Part shown: one piece after another, positions 52,125 through 61,438 of the stretch | How positions within the stretch are numbered: the first letter of the stretch is position 1 | Layout of the letters: each line of letters starts with the position of its first letter | NCBI GenBank assembly: GCA_041687755.1 | Contig: JBDNJM010000195.1 | Span: 7,392 to 71,391, forward strand | Reading direction: 5' to 3' | Length of the DNA: 64,000 nt | Source of the DNA: JBDNJM01 sp041687755 | GTDB taxonomy: Bacteria > Planctomycetota > UBA1135 > GCA-002686595 | Translations under genes and position numbers: made by a program | Notes under the pieces: model-generated | Told to the model about the DNA's origin: nothing | Database searches by the model: none | What the model saw: the letters and a program-made list of their open reading frames with translations, nothing else

Positions 52125-53067
52125 GGGGACCTCGCGGCAGATGCAGGGCGCCGAGACCGCCCTGGCCGGGGTCCAGCTCGGTGTCAGGGAGGGGCTTGGC
52201 CGCGCACAGGAAGCGCAGGAGCTCCAGCTCGGGGGCCTTTCCGGGCCCGTAGGTGCCGCCGAATCCTTGGGACTGGACGGCGATCGAGCGCCTGTCGTTG
52301 AGGGCGCGGAACGCCAGTGCGGTGAGGGTCGCCAGGGCGCTCTCGAGCGCCACCTGCGAGCAGCGTCGATCCAGCACGACCTTGTTGGGTTCTTCGCTCG
52401 TCCCGTCCCACTCGGCGATCACGAGCCGGCCGCGGCGGGCGCTCGCGCGCCAGTGGACCGCGCGGGCGTCGTCGCCGTCGCGATAGTCGCGCAGTCCGGC
52501 GGGCTGGAGGTCGCCGAGCGACGCGGGTTTGGGCGCTAGGATTTGCTCCAGCACTCCATACGCGGTCCGCAGGGTGCCGGACTCGGACGGCTGCGGGTGG
52601 ACGAGCAGTTCGGCGGGCACTTCGATCTCCCTCGAGTGCTCGAGAAACCCAAACGGGAAGCTCGAAACCAACCGCGCGCGCGGAACCGCGTAGACGCCGC
52701 GCGACAGCTCGGGGACGAGCACGCTGACGCGCGCATGGCCCTCGAACACGTCTACGGACTCGGCGAGGCTTTCGGCGCCCTCGAGGTCCACGCGCAGCTC
52801 GACCTGAAAGCGCTGGCGGCGGTCCGCGACCAGCTCGAAGTGGAGGCTGCCCACCTCGAGCGCAGGGACCGGGGCGAAGCGCAGGACTTCGACCTGTATG
52901 CCGGCGAGGTTGCGGAGCGTGCTCCAGGCGCACACCAGCCACTGGAGCGTCAGGAACCCCAGCAGCAGGAAGAACAGGTTCGAGTAGGGCGCCGCAAAGA
53001 ACGCGACGACCATCGACAGGTAGAAGGCGAGGCCCTGCAGCCCGAAGCGTGTGAGGCGCAGCCCCAT
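52117..53067 (-). CDS. DUF58 domain protein
   Basis: This 316-residue protein has two membrane helices near residues 10-50 (LAFYLSMVVAFFAAPYSNLF and LLLGFLTLQWLV). The DUF58 signature is LRDYRDGDDARAVHWRASAR at about 195-214, followed by RGRLVIAEWDG. A von Willebrand-like fold usually follows in this family. It lies between the MoxR ATPase (6 bp upstream) and the transglutaminase (8-base overlap), a conserved operon order. It probably acts as the membrane partner that couples the ATPase to the periplasmic enzyme. Confidence 0.9.
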   Translation of the reverse strand: MGLRLTRFGLQGLAFYLSMVVAFFAAPYSNLFFLLLGFLTLQWLVCAWSTLRNLAGIQVEVLRFAPVPALEVGSLHFELVADRRQRFQVELRVDLEGAESLAESVDVFEGHARVSVLVPELSRGVYAVPRARLVSSFPFGFLEHSREIEVPAELLVHPQPSESGTLRTAYGVLEQILAPKPASLGDLQPAGLRDYRDGDDARAVHWRASARRGRLVIAEWDGTSEEPNKVVLDRRCSQVALESALATLTALAFRALNDRRSIAVQSQGFGGTYGPGKAPELELLRFLCAAKPLPDTELDPGQGGLGALHLPRGPRA

Positions 53068-53073
53068 GGGGTG

Positions 53074-54039
53074 TCAGAGCTCGACGGGCGTCGAGCGCAG
53101 CAGCTCCGTGACGAGGTCGCGGGCGTCGCCGCCGGACGCCAAGAAGACCCGATGACCAAGGACGGCGCGTCCGATGGTCTTCAGGTCGTCGGGGAGCACG
53201 TGGCCGCGCCCTTGGATCATGGCCATGCCGCGGGCCGCCTGGATCCAGGAGATCGCCGCGCGCGGACTGATGCCGTAGCTGACCTCCGGGTGGCTGCGCG
53301 TCGCCTCGACCACGCGGTGGGCGTAGCGCGCGACCGCGTCGGAGAGCTGCACGCGGGGCAGCTGCTCCATCAGCGCTAGGAGTTCGTCGGCGCCCAGCAC
53401 CGGCTCGACTTGGCTGAGCATCAGCTCCGTGGAGTCGCCGCGGTAAAGCGCGCGCTCGGCCTCGGCGTCCGGGTAGCCCAGCTCGACCCGTGCAAGGAAG
53501 CGGTCCAGGGCGGCCTCGGGGATCGGGAAGGTGCCGTGGAACTCGATGCCGTTGCGCGTGGCGAGGATCAGGAACGGGCTGGAGAGCGCGTGCGTCGTGC
53601 CGTCGACGGTGACCGAGCGTTCTTCCATGGCCTCAAGCATGCAGCTCAGGGTGCGCGCCGATGTCCGGTTGATTTCGTCGGCGAGGACGATGTTGGAGAA
53701 CAGCGGTCCTGGAACGAACTCGAAGCGCTCTTCCGAGACGCGCCATACGGTGCTTCCGACAACGTCCGAGGGCATCAGGTCGCTCGTGAACTGGATGCGT
53801 CGGAAGCCCAGGTCGAGGCAGCGCGCGAGTGTCCGCGAGAGCAGCGTCTTGCCGGTCCCCGGGACGCCTTCGATCAGCACATGCCCACCCGCGAGCAGGG
53901 ACACGAGGATCGGGTCGAGGACCTCGTCCCCGACGCTGACGACACGGCGCACGGTGAGCTTCAGGGCGGCGAGCGGCTCGGGCGTCAGGTCCAGGCGGGC
54001 CTGGGATGGGGCTTGGGGCTCTGTTCTCGGGCGGCTCAA
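53074..54039 (-). CDS. MoxR-type AAA+ ATPase
   Basis: This 321-residue ATPase has Walker A GVPGTGKT (about residues 58-65), Walker B NIVLADEINRTSARTLS, sensor 1 LILATRNGIEFHGTFPIPEA and the arginine-finger region ALDRFLARVELGYP. The C-terminal lid domain ends with YGISPRAAISWIQAARGMA. MoxR proteins are chaperone-like ATPases that help to assemble or activate protein complexes. It heads the operon with DUF58 and transglutaminase genes. The common MoxR sequence NPIEQEGT is here NGIEFHGT. Confidence 0.93.
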   Translation of the reverse strand: MSRPRTEPQAPSQARLDLTPEPLAALKLTVRRVVSVGDEVLDPILVSLLAGGHVLIEGVPGTGKTLLSRTLARCLDLGFRRIQFTSDLMPSDVVGSTVWRVSEERFEFVPGPLFSNIVLADEINRTSARTLSCMLEAMEERSVTVDGTTHALSSPFLILATRNGIEFHGTFPIPEAALDRFLARVELGYPDAEAERALYRGDSTELMLSQVEPVLGADELLALMEQLPRVQLSDAVARYAHRVVEATRSHPEVSYGISPRAAISWIQAARGMAMIQGRGHVLPDDLKTIGRAVLGHRVFLASGGDARDLVTELLRSTPVEL

Positions 54040-54205
54040 AGTTGCGATCTCCGGGGACGGGTGGCCGAACGGGGGGTATCGGCAGCCGCCGCCGGAGGGC
54101 TGGTGGGAATCTGCAATCCGGGCGACCCCCCCCCTCCCGGGTGGGTGGCCGGGGAGATGGAGCCGGGGCGGCCGGGGATCCGGGGCCGGCCCGGCGGCGC
54201 CGACA

Positions 54206-54249
54206 CGCGAAGAGCGCCCCGGCAGCGGACTGCCGGGGCGCTCTTCGCG
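54206..54249 (-). terminator. Perfect 20-bp hairpin after the beta-helix gene
   Basis: Arms 54206-54225 and 54230-54249 are exact complements around a CGGA tetraloop. It lies 32 bp past the stop of the minus-strand gene. No T tract follows. It is a strong terminator candidate, and its stem is among the longest in the window. Confidence 0.7.
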
Positions 54250-54281
54250 GGTGGGATCGCAGGATCCCCGTCAGGCGCGGT

Positions 54282-55973
54282 TCAGGGCGCGATCGTGCCC
54301 AGCAGCATCTGGGAGAGCTCGATCGGGGTGCCCGGGAGCACGGTGCTGACGTTCGCAGCCTGCAGCCCGTAGGTCTGGCCGACCAGGGCCGGGTTGGCCG
54401 GCACGCCGCTGGCGAGAGCGCTCGAGCCCGCCGCCATCGGCGCGGTGCCCAGCAGGATCAGGGGGTTGATGGCCGAGAGCAGCAGCTCGCCGGTTCCGGG
54501 CAGCACGAGGCCGCAGCCGGCGGCGCCGGTGCCGTCGCGGCCGGCGTAGTAGAGCGAGATGCCGTCGGGGTAGGCGCCCGCGGTCAGGGTCAGGGCCAGC
54601 GGCTGGCCGACGGCGAAGGCCGAGGTGCCGGCGTCGAGCAGGGCGGCATTGCCAGAGCAGCCGGAGATGCTGGCGAAGGCGCCCGAAGAGGCCTCAAAGG
54701 CGCCCACGTCGACGACGGGCGCGGGGCCAACGCCGGTGTCGGGTGCGCTTGCAATGTCGGTGAAGCGCGGGTTGCCGGCGAAGTCGAGCACCAGGCCCGC
54801 GGCCAGCGCGGTGCTGTCGCCGGCGTCGATGCCGGGCGAGGTCAGGTTCAGGCTGAGATCGCCGCCAACCTGGTCGACGAACAGGGGATCGGCGCCCGAG
54901 TTGGTCGCACCGGCGTAGCCGCCCATGACCAGGGAGTAGCTCAGAGCGTTGCCTGAGTTGATCTGATTGGAAGAGCTCATTGCGCCACCGTTGCCGGTGT
55001 TGCCCCACAGGACCATATTTACGAAGGTGGCGTTGGTCGAGCCCTGGTTGCGCAGGCCTCCGACCGCGCTGCTGGTAGCCGTGTTGCCGACGACCGTGCA
55101 GTTGACGAAGCGCGGGTTGCCGCCGGATCCGACCCAGATGCCGCCGCCGCCGCTGTTGCCGGTCGCGACGTTACCGACGAATACGCTGTTGTTCACGATC
55201 GTGTTCGAGGTCGAGAAGATCTCGAGCCCGCCCGCGCGCGCGGCGCTGTTGCCCTCGAAGAGGCAGCGATCGAAGCGCACGCCGTTGGCGCCGGCGATGT
55301 CGAAGGCTCCGCCGAACGCGCCGCCGTCGTTGTTGATGAAGCTCGTGTCCGTGAAGCTGGGCGCTGAGCCGCTGATGTAGCCGGCTCCGCCACCGAAGTC
55401 GCAAACGTTGTCCTCGAAGCTGCAGTTGCGGATGGTCGGGGACCAGCCGTTGACGCACAGGATTCCGCCCCCGCGATCACGGTTGCTGCCGCTGACGTTG
55501 GCGTTGCCGCCGACGACGGTGAAGCCGTCGAGGACGGCGGTCGCGTTCGTGTTGTTCGTGCGGACGACGTGGTAGCTGTTGTCGCTGATGACGCCCGAGC
55601 CGTCGTCGCCGTTCTGGTCGGCGGTCATGATGCTCGGGAAGGCGCCGATCTCCGGGCGCGCGGCGAGCGCGGCCTCGCCGCCCTGGAAGCCACCGTAGAC
55701 CGTGACGCCGTTGACGAGGCGGAACGAGTCGCCGCGGTTGCCGGAGGCGGAGGTGCGGTAGGTGCCTTCGGCGGCCCACACGTCGGTGCCGGAAGCGACG
55801 GTGGTCAGGGCGGCCTGGAGGCCGTCCTCGCCCTGGAACGCGTTGGCCCAGCTCGAGCCATCGTTGGCGCCGGTCGTGAGGTTCGCGTCGGCGAACAGGG
55901 TCTGGCCGGCCGCCAGGGGGGAGAGCGCGAGCACGCCGACCAGCGGGCCCAAGCGAAGCGGGGAGATGGACAT
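54282..55973 (-). CDS. Secreted right-handed beta-helix protein (choice-of-anchor/polymorphic repeat type)
   Basis: This 563-residue exported protein has a signal peptide (LGPLVGVLALSPLAAGQ). The body is a parallel beta-helix: GTDVWAAEGTYRTSASG, GVTVYGGFQGGEAAL, then rungs such as NCSFEDNVCDFGGGAGYISG, and the closing SPGIDAGDSTALAAGLVLDF-AGNPR. This architecture is common in planctomycete surface proteins with a choice-of-anchor-Q-like end. A C-terminal domain (GCSGNAALLDAGT to MLLGTIAP) of the type shared by other exported proteins closes it. It may be an adhesin or polysaccharide-binding protein; no catalytic residues are seen. Confidence 0.83.
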   Translation of the reverse strand: MSISPLRLGPLVGVLALSPLAAGQTLFADANLTTGANDGSSWANAFQGEDGLQAALTTVASGTDVWAAEGTYRTSASGNRGDSFRLVNGVTVYGGFQGGEAALAARPEIGAFPSIMTADQNGDDGSGVISDNSYHVVRTNNTNATAVLDGFTVVGGNANVSGSNRDRGGGILCVNGWSPTIRNCSFEDNVCDFGGGAGYISGSAPSFTDTSFINNDGGAFGGAFDIAGANGVRFDRCLFEGNSAARAGGLEIFSTSNTIVNNSVFVGNVATGNSGGGGIWVGSGGNPRFVNCTVVGNTATSSAVGGLRNQGSTNATFVNMVLWGNTGNGGAMSSSNQINSGNALSYSLVMGGYAGATNSGADPLFVDQVGGDLSLNLTSPGIDAGDSTALAAGLVLDFAGNPRFTDIASAPDTGVGPAPVVDVGAFEASSGAFASISGCSGNAALLDAGTSAFAVGQPLALTLTAGAYPDGISLYYAGRDGTGAAGCGLVLPGTGELLLSAINPLILLGTAPMAAGSSALASGVPANPALVGQTYGLQAANVSTVLPGTPIELSQMLLGTIAP

Positions 55974-56268
55974 CGGAAGCGGGGGTCGCTGGGGAGCGAA
56001 GAGGGGGGGAGGACTGGGAAGCGAGCCTTCGTTGGCTCTGGCGTTGGACCCGATGGTGCAGCGCAGAGTTCCGCACGGGGGACGTGAATGCGGACGAGAC
56101 GGTCGGGATGCGCTGCCTGAAGGCTAGCCCGTCGCAGCGGTTCCCGAGGGGGTCCAGCTCGGCGATGTTCCTGGGACTCGGCGGAGACTGGGGTTACGGC
56201 TGGCGCAGCGGTAGCCGGCGACGGTCGGACAGATCCCGCGAGCGGCGGGGTCGAACCCTCACGAAAAT

Positions 56269-56301
56269 GCCCCGCCCCGCGGGGGGTCGGCGGGGCGGGG
56301 C
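56269..56301. repeat. 12-bp GC hairpin
   Basis: GCCCCGCCCCGC and its exact complement flank a G-rich 9-base loop. It stands between genes but not close to a stop, so the role is unclear. Confidence 0.5.
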
Positions 56302-56447
56302 GTCCGGGGTTCGGTTCAAGGGAGCGGATCCTGGCTGGCGAGGGGGGCGCCAGCCCGAGGGCTGCCAGTCCGGGATCTGTTGCCGGGCCGGGGTCCGCGG
56401 CTCCGAGGAGCGCCTCGCGGACGGGGTCCCCCGGCCTAGAAGCCTGT

Positions 56448-56502
56448 GGGGAGAGTAGCCGGGGGAATCGTGTCTGACACGATTCCCCCGGCTACTCTCC
56501 CC
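56448..56502. repeat. Perfect 27-bp inverted repeat with GTGTC-T-GACAC centre
   Basis: The arms 56448-56474 and 56476-56502 match exactly around a single T. The centre GTGTCTGACAC with preceding GGGGGAATC recurs at 62857-62876 with A at the centre and no long stem. The repeat lies 70 bp past the stop of the DUF1579 lipoprotein gene, so it can act as its terminator, but the sequence recurrence suggests a dispersed element as well. Confidence 0.7.
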
Positions 56503-56571
56503 CGGCATGCCTGCGCCGCGGCGGTCATCGTGCCAACCAATGAGCCGCCGAGCGGCTACTCCGACAGGCTG

Positions 56572-57231
56572 CTAGTGGTTGTCGCCGTCGTGCTCGTCGT
56601 CGTGGCCGTCTTCGCCGTGCTCACCTTCGGTCCGCGTCATCTCGAGCACCATGTTCAGTTCGCCTTCGCCTTCGCCCATGTAAAACGTCGACGTGTAGCC
56701 GTCCGCGCGGTGCTCGGACACCGACCAATGGGGCACGAGCGCGCCGGCGGAATCCGGACCCGTCCAGCGCATGACCTGCTGGCCGTCTTCGTTGGTCTCG
56801 CCTTCCATGATCGCGAGCGCCGGGGTCATGTTGTCCACCCAGGTGCCGAGGTGCTTGCCGCGCTCGACGTCGTAGCCGAAATGGCCCGTGCCGACGTACG
56901 GCACGCCCATGAAGCTGCACTCGAACCGCGACTGGATCCAGTAGGCACCCAATGCCTCGATCGTGTCCGTCGCGGTGGTCACCATCGGCTCGGGACCCAT
57001 GCCGTACGCGGTCATCGTGCCGGAGAAGTGGCCGACGCCCTGAAGCAGGCGCTTGTGTTCGGCGCTGACCTCTTGCGCGGGCTCCTGCAGCGCGTTCGTG
57101 GAGAGGCTCGTGGGCTCGAGGCTCGACTTGGCGCCCGCGAGGTGGATTCCCTGGGAGGTGTCCGTGCCGCAGGCGGCGAGGGACAGGCTGGCGAGGGTGA
57201 GGGCGATGAGAGGGCGGAGTTGCAGTTGCAT
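56572..57231 (-). CDS. DUF1579-like lipoprotein with His/Asp-rich tail
   Basis: The product, about 219 residues from the start at 57231, has a lipobox SLAAC near residue 20. A DUF1579-like beta-barrel domain follows at about 60-195: LLQGVGHFSGTMTAYGMG, WIQSRFECSFMGVPYVGTGH, FGYDVERGKHLGTWVDNMT. The C-terminus is EGEHGEDGHDDEHDGDNH, rich in His and acidic residues and likely to bind metal ions. Start 57252 adds seven residues before the signal and is less likely. The function of DUF1579 is not known. It seems monocistronic. Confidence 0.8.
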   Translation of the reverse strand: MQLQLRPLIALTLASLSLAACGTDTSQGIHLAGAKSSLEPTSLSTNALQEPAQEVSAEHKRLLQGVGHFSGTMTAYGMGPEPMVTTATDTIEALGAYWIQSRFECSFMGVPYVGTGHFGYDVERGKHLGTWVDNMTPALAIMEGETNEDGQQVMRWTGPDSAGALVPHWSVSEHRADGYTSTFYMGEGEGELNMVLEMTRTEGEHGEDGHDDEHDGDNH

Positions 57232-57436
57232 AGGGGGGCTCTTGGCTTGCAAAGAGGAGATCTGGAAGGGCCGGTGCTGGCCCGAACTGCCGGGGCCAGT
57301 CTAGCCGCCGCTCGCCGTCGGAGAACGTGAGCGGGACGCAGAGACCTAGGGATCGCCCGGCCCGTCCCTGGCGAAGCGCCCTAGGATGCGATGAGTCCTC
57401 CTCGATCTGTCCACGCTCCCAGCCCTTCGAATCCCC

Positions 57437-59206
57437 ATGAGTCAACCCGTCCCGTTCGTCTGCCTGCTCGCTGTCGGGCTGCTCGCTTCCGGTGCAACGG
57501 CCCAGTGGGGTAAGGACGCCAGCTCCAACCTGAGGCTCTCCGACGGCGCGGGGTCCGAGACCCAGCCCAAGCTGCGGGTTGGCGCGGGCGGTGACACCTG
57601 GGTGTCCTGGTACGACAGCGATCCCGGCGGCACGCCTGCGTTCGGGTTCGACGTGCGCGCGCAGCGGCTGGATCCCTCGGGCCGTGAGCTGTTGGTGCCC
57701 GGCGGAGTGCTGGTCGCTGACCGCGGGTTCAGCTCGACCCAGGACTACGGTTTGGACGTGGATGCGAGCGGTCGAGCGTGGCTCGCGTTTCGCGACGACC
57801 GCAGCGGTTCGGTGCAGATTTCTGCGACGCGTTTGGGGGCCGACGGCGTTCAGGCCTTCGGCGACGCAGGTCTGCAGCTCACCAGCTCGAACGCGTTCTT
57901 CGCCTCGCCGAAGGTCGCCGCGCTCAGCGACGGCGGGGCCGTCGTCGCTTGGACGGAGGACTCCAGCGTGCGGGTGCAGCGGCTGGCCTCCGACGGGGTC
58001 GCGCAGTTCGGGGCGGGGTTGCTGCTGCCGGCGCCGGCGGGCACGACCAATTCGGTCGCCGATCTGCGCACGAGCGACAACGGCTCGGTGATCCTGTCGT
58101 GGATCTCCCAGTCGGGCGGTTTCTTCGGGCCGCGCGAGCTGTTCGCGCAGAAGCTGAGCGCCGCTGGCGCTCCGCTCTGGGGTGCCCAGCCGGTCGCGGT
58201 GTTCGACACCGGTTCGCTGCAGATCGGCAACTTCCCGGAGTTCAAAGCCGATGGGGCGGGCGGTGCGGTGTTCGCCTGGTACGGGACATCGCCGCTGCAG
58301 GCCTACGTCCAGCGGGTTGACGCGGGCGGCGCGCTGTTGTTCCAGGCCGGTGGGCTGCCGGTCTCCAACAACGCGAGTCAAATTCGCACGCAGCCCGCAG
58401 TCGCGTTCGACGCCGCCTCGGGTGAGACCCTCGTGGGCTGGATCGAGCAAACGGCGAACCAGTCCCAGGACGGCGTGTTCGCCCAGCGCTTCGATGCAGG
58501 CGGGCAAGCCCTGTGGACGGCGAACGGCGTCGCGGTGGTTCCGGTGGGGGCGTTGGACGTGACGGACATCGACGTTGTCGCCAATGGACCAGAGAGCACG
58601 GTGGCCTGGATCGCGGGGGCGAGCTTCGGACAGGATCTCGTGCGCGCCCAGCGGCTCGACGCAGCCGGCTCGGCGGTGCATGGACTCGTCGACCTGGGCG
58701 CGGTCCCGAGCCAACGCGGTCGGCTCGACGCGGAGCGCGGCCCGCTCGGCGAGGCGCTCGGCGTCTGGGTCAGCGACGAACTGGGCGACGAGGACGTGTT
58801 TGGCCAGGCGATTGGCGCCAGCGGCGAGCTCGGGCCGGTCGCCGGTGTGCTGGAGCGGACGGCCGGGGCAAATCTGGAGACCCTCACGGGGTCCGTTGGT
58901 CCGTTGGGTGGTTCGCTGGACCTCCAGCTCGACCTCGCCGGGAGCGGCCACGCCTTCGGCCTCGTTTTGGGCACCCGCGGGATGTCGGAGCTGCCGTTCA
59001 CCGGGGGGCAGTTCGTGCTGATCGACCTGGCGCTGCCCGAGCTGTTGAAGCAGGGCGTCGAGCCGGGGCCCGTGGCGACCTTCTCGATTGCGATCCCCGT
59101 GATCCCCGCCCTGTGCGGGCTGGTCGTCTCCACCCAAGGCGTGCACGTGGACGTCGTGTTGCCGCTGGAGCTGAGCAACGCCCTGGACGTCTATCTCGGC
59201 GTCTGA
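57437..59206 (+). CDS. Secreted beta-propeller-like repeat protein
   Basis: This 589-residue exported protein has a signal peptide (MSQPVPFVCLLAVGLLASG). About eight repeats of 45-55 residues follow, built on a pattern like GDTWVSWYDSDPGG...VRAQRLDPSGR and GGAVVAWTEDSSVRVQRLA. They suggest blades of a beta-propeller similar to BNR- or FG-GAP-type proteins. The end is the shared C-terminal domain (IPVIPALCGLVVSTQGVHVD, LPLELSNALDVYLGV). No catalytic residues are seen. The gene is divergent from the DUF1579 gene and is followed by a hairpin. Confidence 0.82.
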   Translation: MSQPVPFVCLLAVGLLASGATAQWGKDASSNLRLSDGAGSETQPKLRVGAGGDTWVSWYDSDPGGTPAFGFDVRAQRLDPSGRELLVPGGVLVADRGFSSTQDYGLDVDASGRAWLAFRDDRSGSVQISATRLGADGVQAFGDAGLQLTSSNAFFASPKVAALSDGGAVVAWTEDSSVRVQRLASDGVAQFGAGLLLPAPAGTTNSVADLRTSDNGSVILSWISQSGGFFGPRELFAQKLSAAGAPLWGAQPVAVFDTGSLQIGNFPEFKADGAGGAVFAWYGTSPLQAYVQRVDAGGALLFQAGGLPVSNNASQIRTQPAVAFDAASGETLVGWIEQTANQSQDGVFAQRFDAGGQALWTANGVAVVPVGALDVTDIDVVANGPESTVAWIAGASFGQDLVRAQRLDAAGSAVHGLVDLGAVPSQRGRLDAERGPLGEALGVWVSDELGDEDVFGQAIGASGELGPVAGVLERTAGANLETLTGSVGPLGGSLDLQLDLAGSGHAFGLVLGTRGMSELPFTGGQFVLIDLALPELLKQGVEPGPVATFSIAIPVIPALCGLVVSTQGVHVDVVLPLELSNALDVYLGV

Positions 59207-59213
59207 TTGAGCA

Positions 59214-59242
59214 CTGCGGAGGCCTCCAGGAGACCTCCGCAG
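59214..59242 (+). terminator. Hairpin terminator after the propeller-like gene
   Basis: CTGCGGAGG pairs with CCTCCGCAG, with further inner pairs CTC/GAG after a C·A mismatch. It begins 8 bp after the stop. A short T-run lies about 33 bp later, too far for a standard intrinsic terminator. Confidence 0.6.
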
Positions 59243-59413
59243 CGCCTTCGGGGCCGCGCTGGCGGTCCTGGGGGCTTTTTCCGAATCCGCACCTGGGATT
59301 GGTTGGTGAGGGGGTGGAGCTTAGAAACCCGCACGCGCTGCTTCCCGTGGGACGCCGCGCGCCCCAGGCGGCCGCCCGTGCCGCCTCCCGTTTTCTCCCC
59401 CGAGTCCCGACCG

Positions 59414-61381
59414 ATGCTCACCAAGCTCTGCCTACTCCCGCTCGCCGTCGCCCTGCTTGCCGCCGCGCCTGCGGGGGCCCAGGAGTCGCCGATCGATCGC
59501 GTCGGGCCGCTCGCGATCAACCTCGACGAGTTTGAGTTTTACAGCCCGTACTGGCCGTTCACGGACGCGTTCAAGTCGGCGCGCCCCTGGATCAGCCAGG
59601 CGATCGACAACGAAGAACCGTTCAACACCTTCGAGACGATCCCGGTGACCTCGGAGGGCTGGCCGCTGCCGCCGAGCAACCTGGCGGCGGTCAACGTGCT
59701 GTTCCGTGAGCTCGACTTCCTCTACCCCGAGGGCGTGTACACGGTGTTCTGGGAGGGCTCCGGCACGGTCGAGTTCACCCTCGACGGCACCCTGATCGAG
59801 ACGGTCGCGCCGGGCCACGCGCGCATCGACGTGGAGCCGACCTGGGAAGGCATCGGGATCAAGCTCTACAACGTCAACCCCGCGGATCCCGTGCGACATA
59901 TCCGCGTGATCATGCCGGGCTTCGAGTCCACCTGGACGACCCAGACCTTCCACCCGGACTTTCTGCACGAGATCGAGCCGTTTGGGGTGCTGCGCTTCAT
60001 GCAGTGGCAGGAGACCAACTTCGCGCCGACGGTCGACTGGTCCGAGCGCACGACGCCGGCCGACTACAGCCAGGCCGCCGAGCACGGCGTTGCGGTCGAG
60101 TACCTGGTCGAGCTCTGCAACACGGCCGACCAGGGCGGCTGGTTCAGCATGCCGTACCTCGCCAACGACACTTTTGTGCGCGAGTTCGCCAAGTACGTCG
60201 CCCAGAACATGGAGCCGGAGCTGCCGGTGTTCATCGAGTACTCGAACGAGGTTTGGAACCAGGACTTCCTGGCCTACGACCACGCAGAGCAGCAGGGTGC
60301 GCTCGCAGGTCTGCCGGGCACGGCGTACGAGCAGGCCCTGCGCTGGTACTCCCAGCGCGCCGTGCAGATCGGTGAGATCTGGCGTCAGGAGTTCGAGGCG
60401 GTGGACGGCCCGGCCTGGAGTGATCGCCTGGTGCGCGCGATGGGCGCCCAGCACGCGAACACCTTCACAAGTGAGACCGTGCTCGACCACAACGGCGCGG
60501 CAGGCCAAGTCGACGTGCTCGCGACGGCGCCGTACTTCGGCTTCGCGTACGGCGACCCCGCCAACACGGTCTCGACCGTCAACACGCCGATCCCCCAGAT
60601 CATCGAGGACCTGCTGGTCGAGGTGCAGGGCCCCGTGGCGGCCAAGGTCGCCGAGCACGTCGCCATCGCGAGCGCGCGCAACGTCGAGCTGATCGCCTAC
60701 GAGGGCGGCCAGCACATGAACGCGCGGGGATCGGGCTTCAACAACCCCGTGCTGGTGGACAAGCTCGCGGCGATCAACCGCGACCCGGGGATGTTCGACG
60801 TCTACGTGGCGTATCTGAATGCCTGGGATCAAACGGGCGCGGGCTTCATGACGCCGTACTCGTTCATCGGGCCGTACTCCGATTACGGCAGTTGGGGCCA
60901 CAAGGAAACGCTCGGTCAACCGCTTGGCGAGGCGCACAAGTTTCGGGCGCTGATCAACTACCTGGGCCTGCCGAGCGGCGAGGCCGTGACCTACGGCAAC
61001 GGCTGCCAGAACCTGAAAATCGGCAGCTTCGGCGTGCCCTTGATCGGCGCCACGGACTTCTTCGTGTCGCTGAGCGGCGGCGGTAGCAAGGTGCCGGCGC
61101 AGCTGCTGATCTCCGGCAATGGCGCGGACTACCTGGGGATCCCGCTGCCGATCGACCTGAGCTTCGTGGGCGCGCTCGACTGCGACCTGTTGGTGGGCAA
61201 CTTCAATGCGACGGTGCTCGAGACGAACCCAGCGGGGAACCTGTTGACCCAGGTGCAGATCCCGAACGATCCGGGGCTGATCGGGAAGACGGCGTACCTG
61301 CAGTGGACTTCGGGCGTTGCCGGGTTCGGGCTGCTGGAGCTTGGCCTATCGACTGGGCTCGCCGTGACGATCGGGGGGTGA
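59414..61381 (+). CDS. Secreted glycosidase-like protein
   Basis: The start MLTKLCLLPLAVALLAAAPA gives a signal peptide and a product of about 655 residues. The body resembles TIM-barrel glycosidase-like proteins annotated as cellulose-binding: GVLRFMQWQETNFAPTVDW, then LPVFIEYSNEVWNQDFLAYD, where Glu in SNEVWN is the usual acid, and ELIAYEGGQHMNARGS with a second Glu, then DVYVAYLNAWDQTG. A shared C-terminal domain ends it (NDPGLIGKTAYLQWTSG). Polysaccharide hydrolysis is likely but the specificity is not known. The longer frame from 59207 includes non-coding sequence. Confidence 0.78.
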   Translation: MLTKLCLLPLAVALLAAAPAGAQESPIDRVGPLAINLDEFEFYSPYWPFTDAFKSARPWISQAIDNEEPFNTFETIPVTSEGWPLPPSNLAAVNVLFRELDFLYPEGVYTVFWEGSGTVEFTLDGTLIETVAPGHARIDVEPTWEGIGIKLYNVNPADPVRHIRVIMPGFESTWTTQTFHPDFLHEIEPFGVLRFMQWQETNFAPTVDWSERTTPADYSQAAEHGVAVEYLVELCNTADQGGWFSMPYLANDTFVREFAKYVAQNMEPELPVFIEYSNEVWNQDFLAYDHAEQQGALAGLPGTAYEQALRWYSQRAVQIGEIWRQEFEAVDGPAWSDRLVRAMGAQHANTFTSETVLDHNGAAGQVDVLATAPYFGFAYGDPANTVSTVNTPIPQIIEDLLVEVQGPVAAKVAEHVAIASARNVELIAYEGGQHMNARGSGFNNPVLVDKLAAINRDPGMFDVYVAYLNAWDQTGAGFMTPYSFIGPYSDYGSWGHKETLGQPLGEAHKFRALINYLGLPSGEAVTYGNGCQNLKIGSFGVPLIGATDFFVSLSGGGSKVPAQLLISGNGADYLGIPLPIDLSFVGALDCDLLVGNFNATVLETNPAGNLLTQVQIPNDPGLIGKTAYLQWTSGVAGFGLLELGLSTGLAVTIGG

Positions 61382-61438
61382 GCCCGCTCCGTCTGGCCGG
61401 ACCTCGTGCGTCCTGCCTGCGGGCTCTGGGAGCCGCCT

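Larger units (their letters stand above)
55974..56571. other. Intergenic region rich in inverted repeats
   Basis: No gene. It holds a 12-bp hairpin at 56269-56301 and the 27-bp palindrome at 56448-56502, plus long G-runs. Promoters for the divergent beta-helix gene should lie at its left end. Confidence 0.5.

Noticed and set aside
56621..59146. An 841-residue minus-strand frame
   Set aside because: It is a shadow of the exported propeller-like gene and, at its end, an off-frame copy of the DUF1579 gene.
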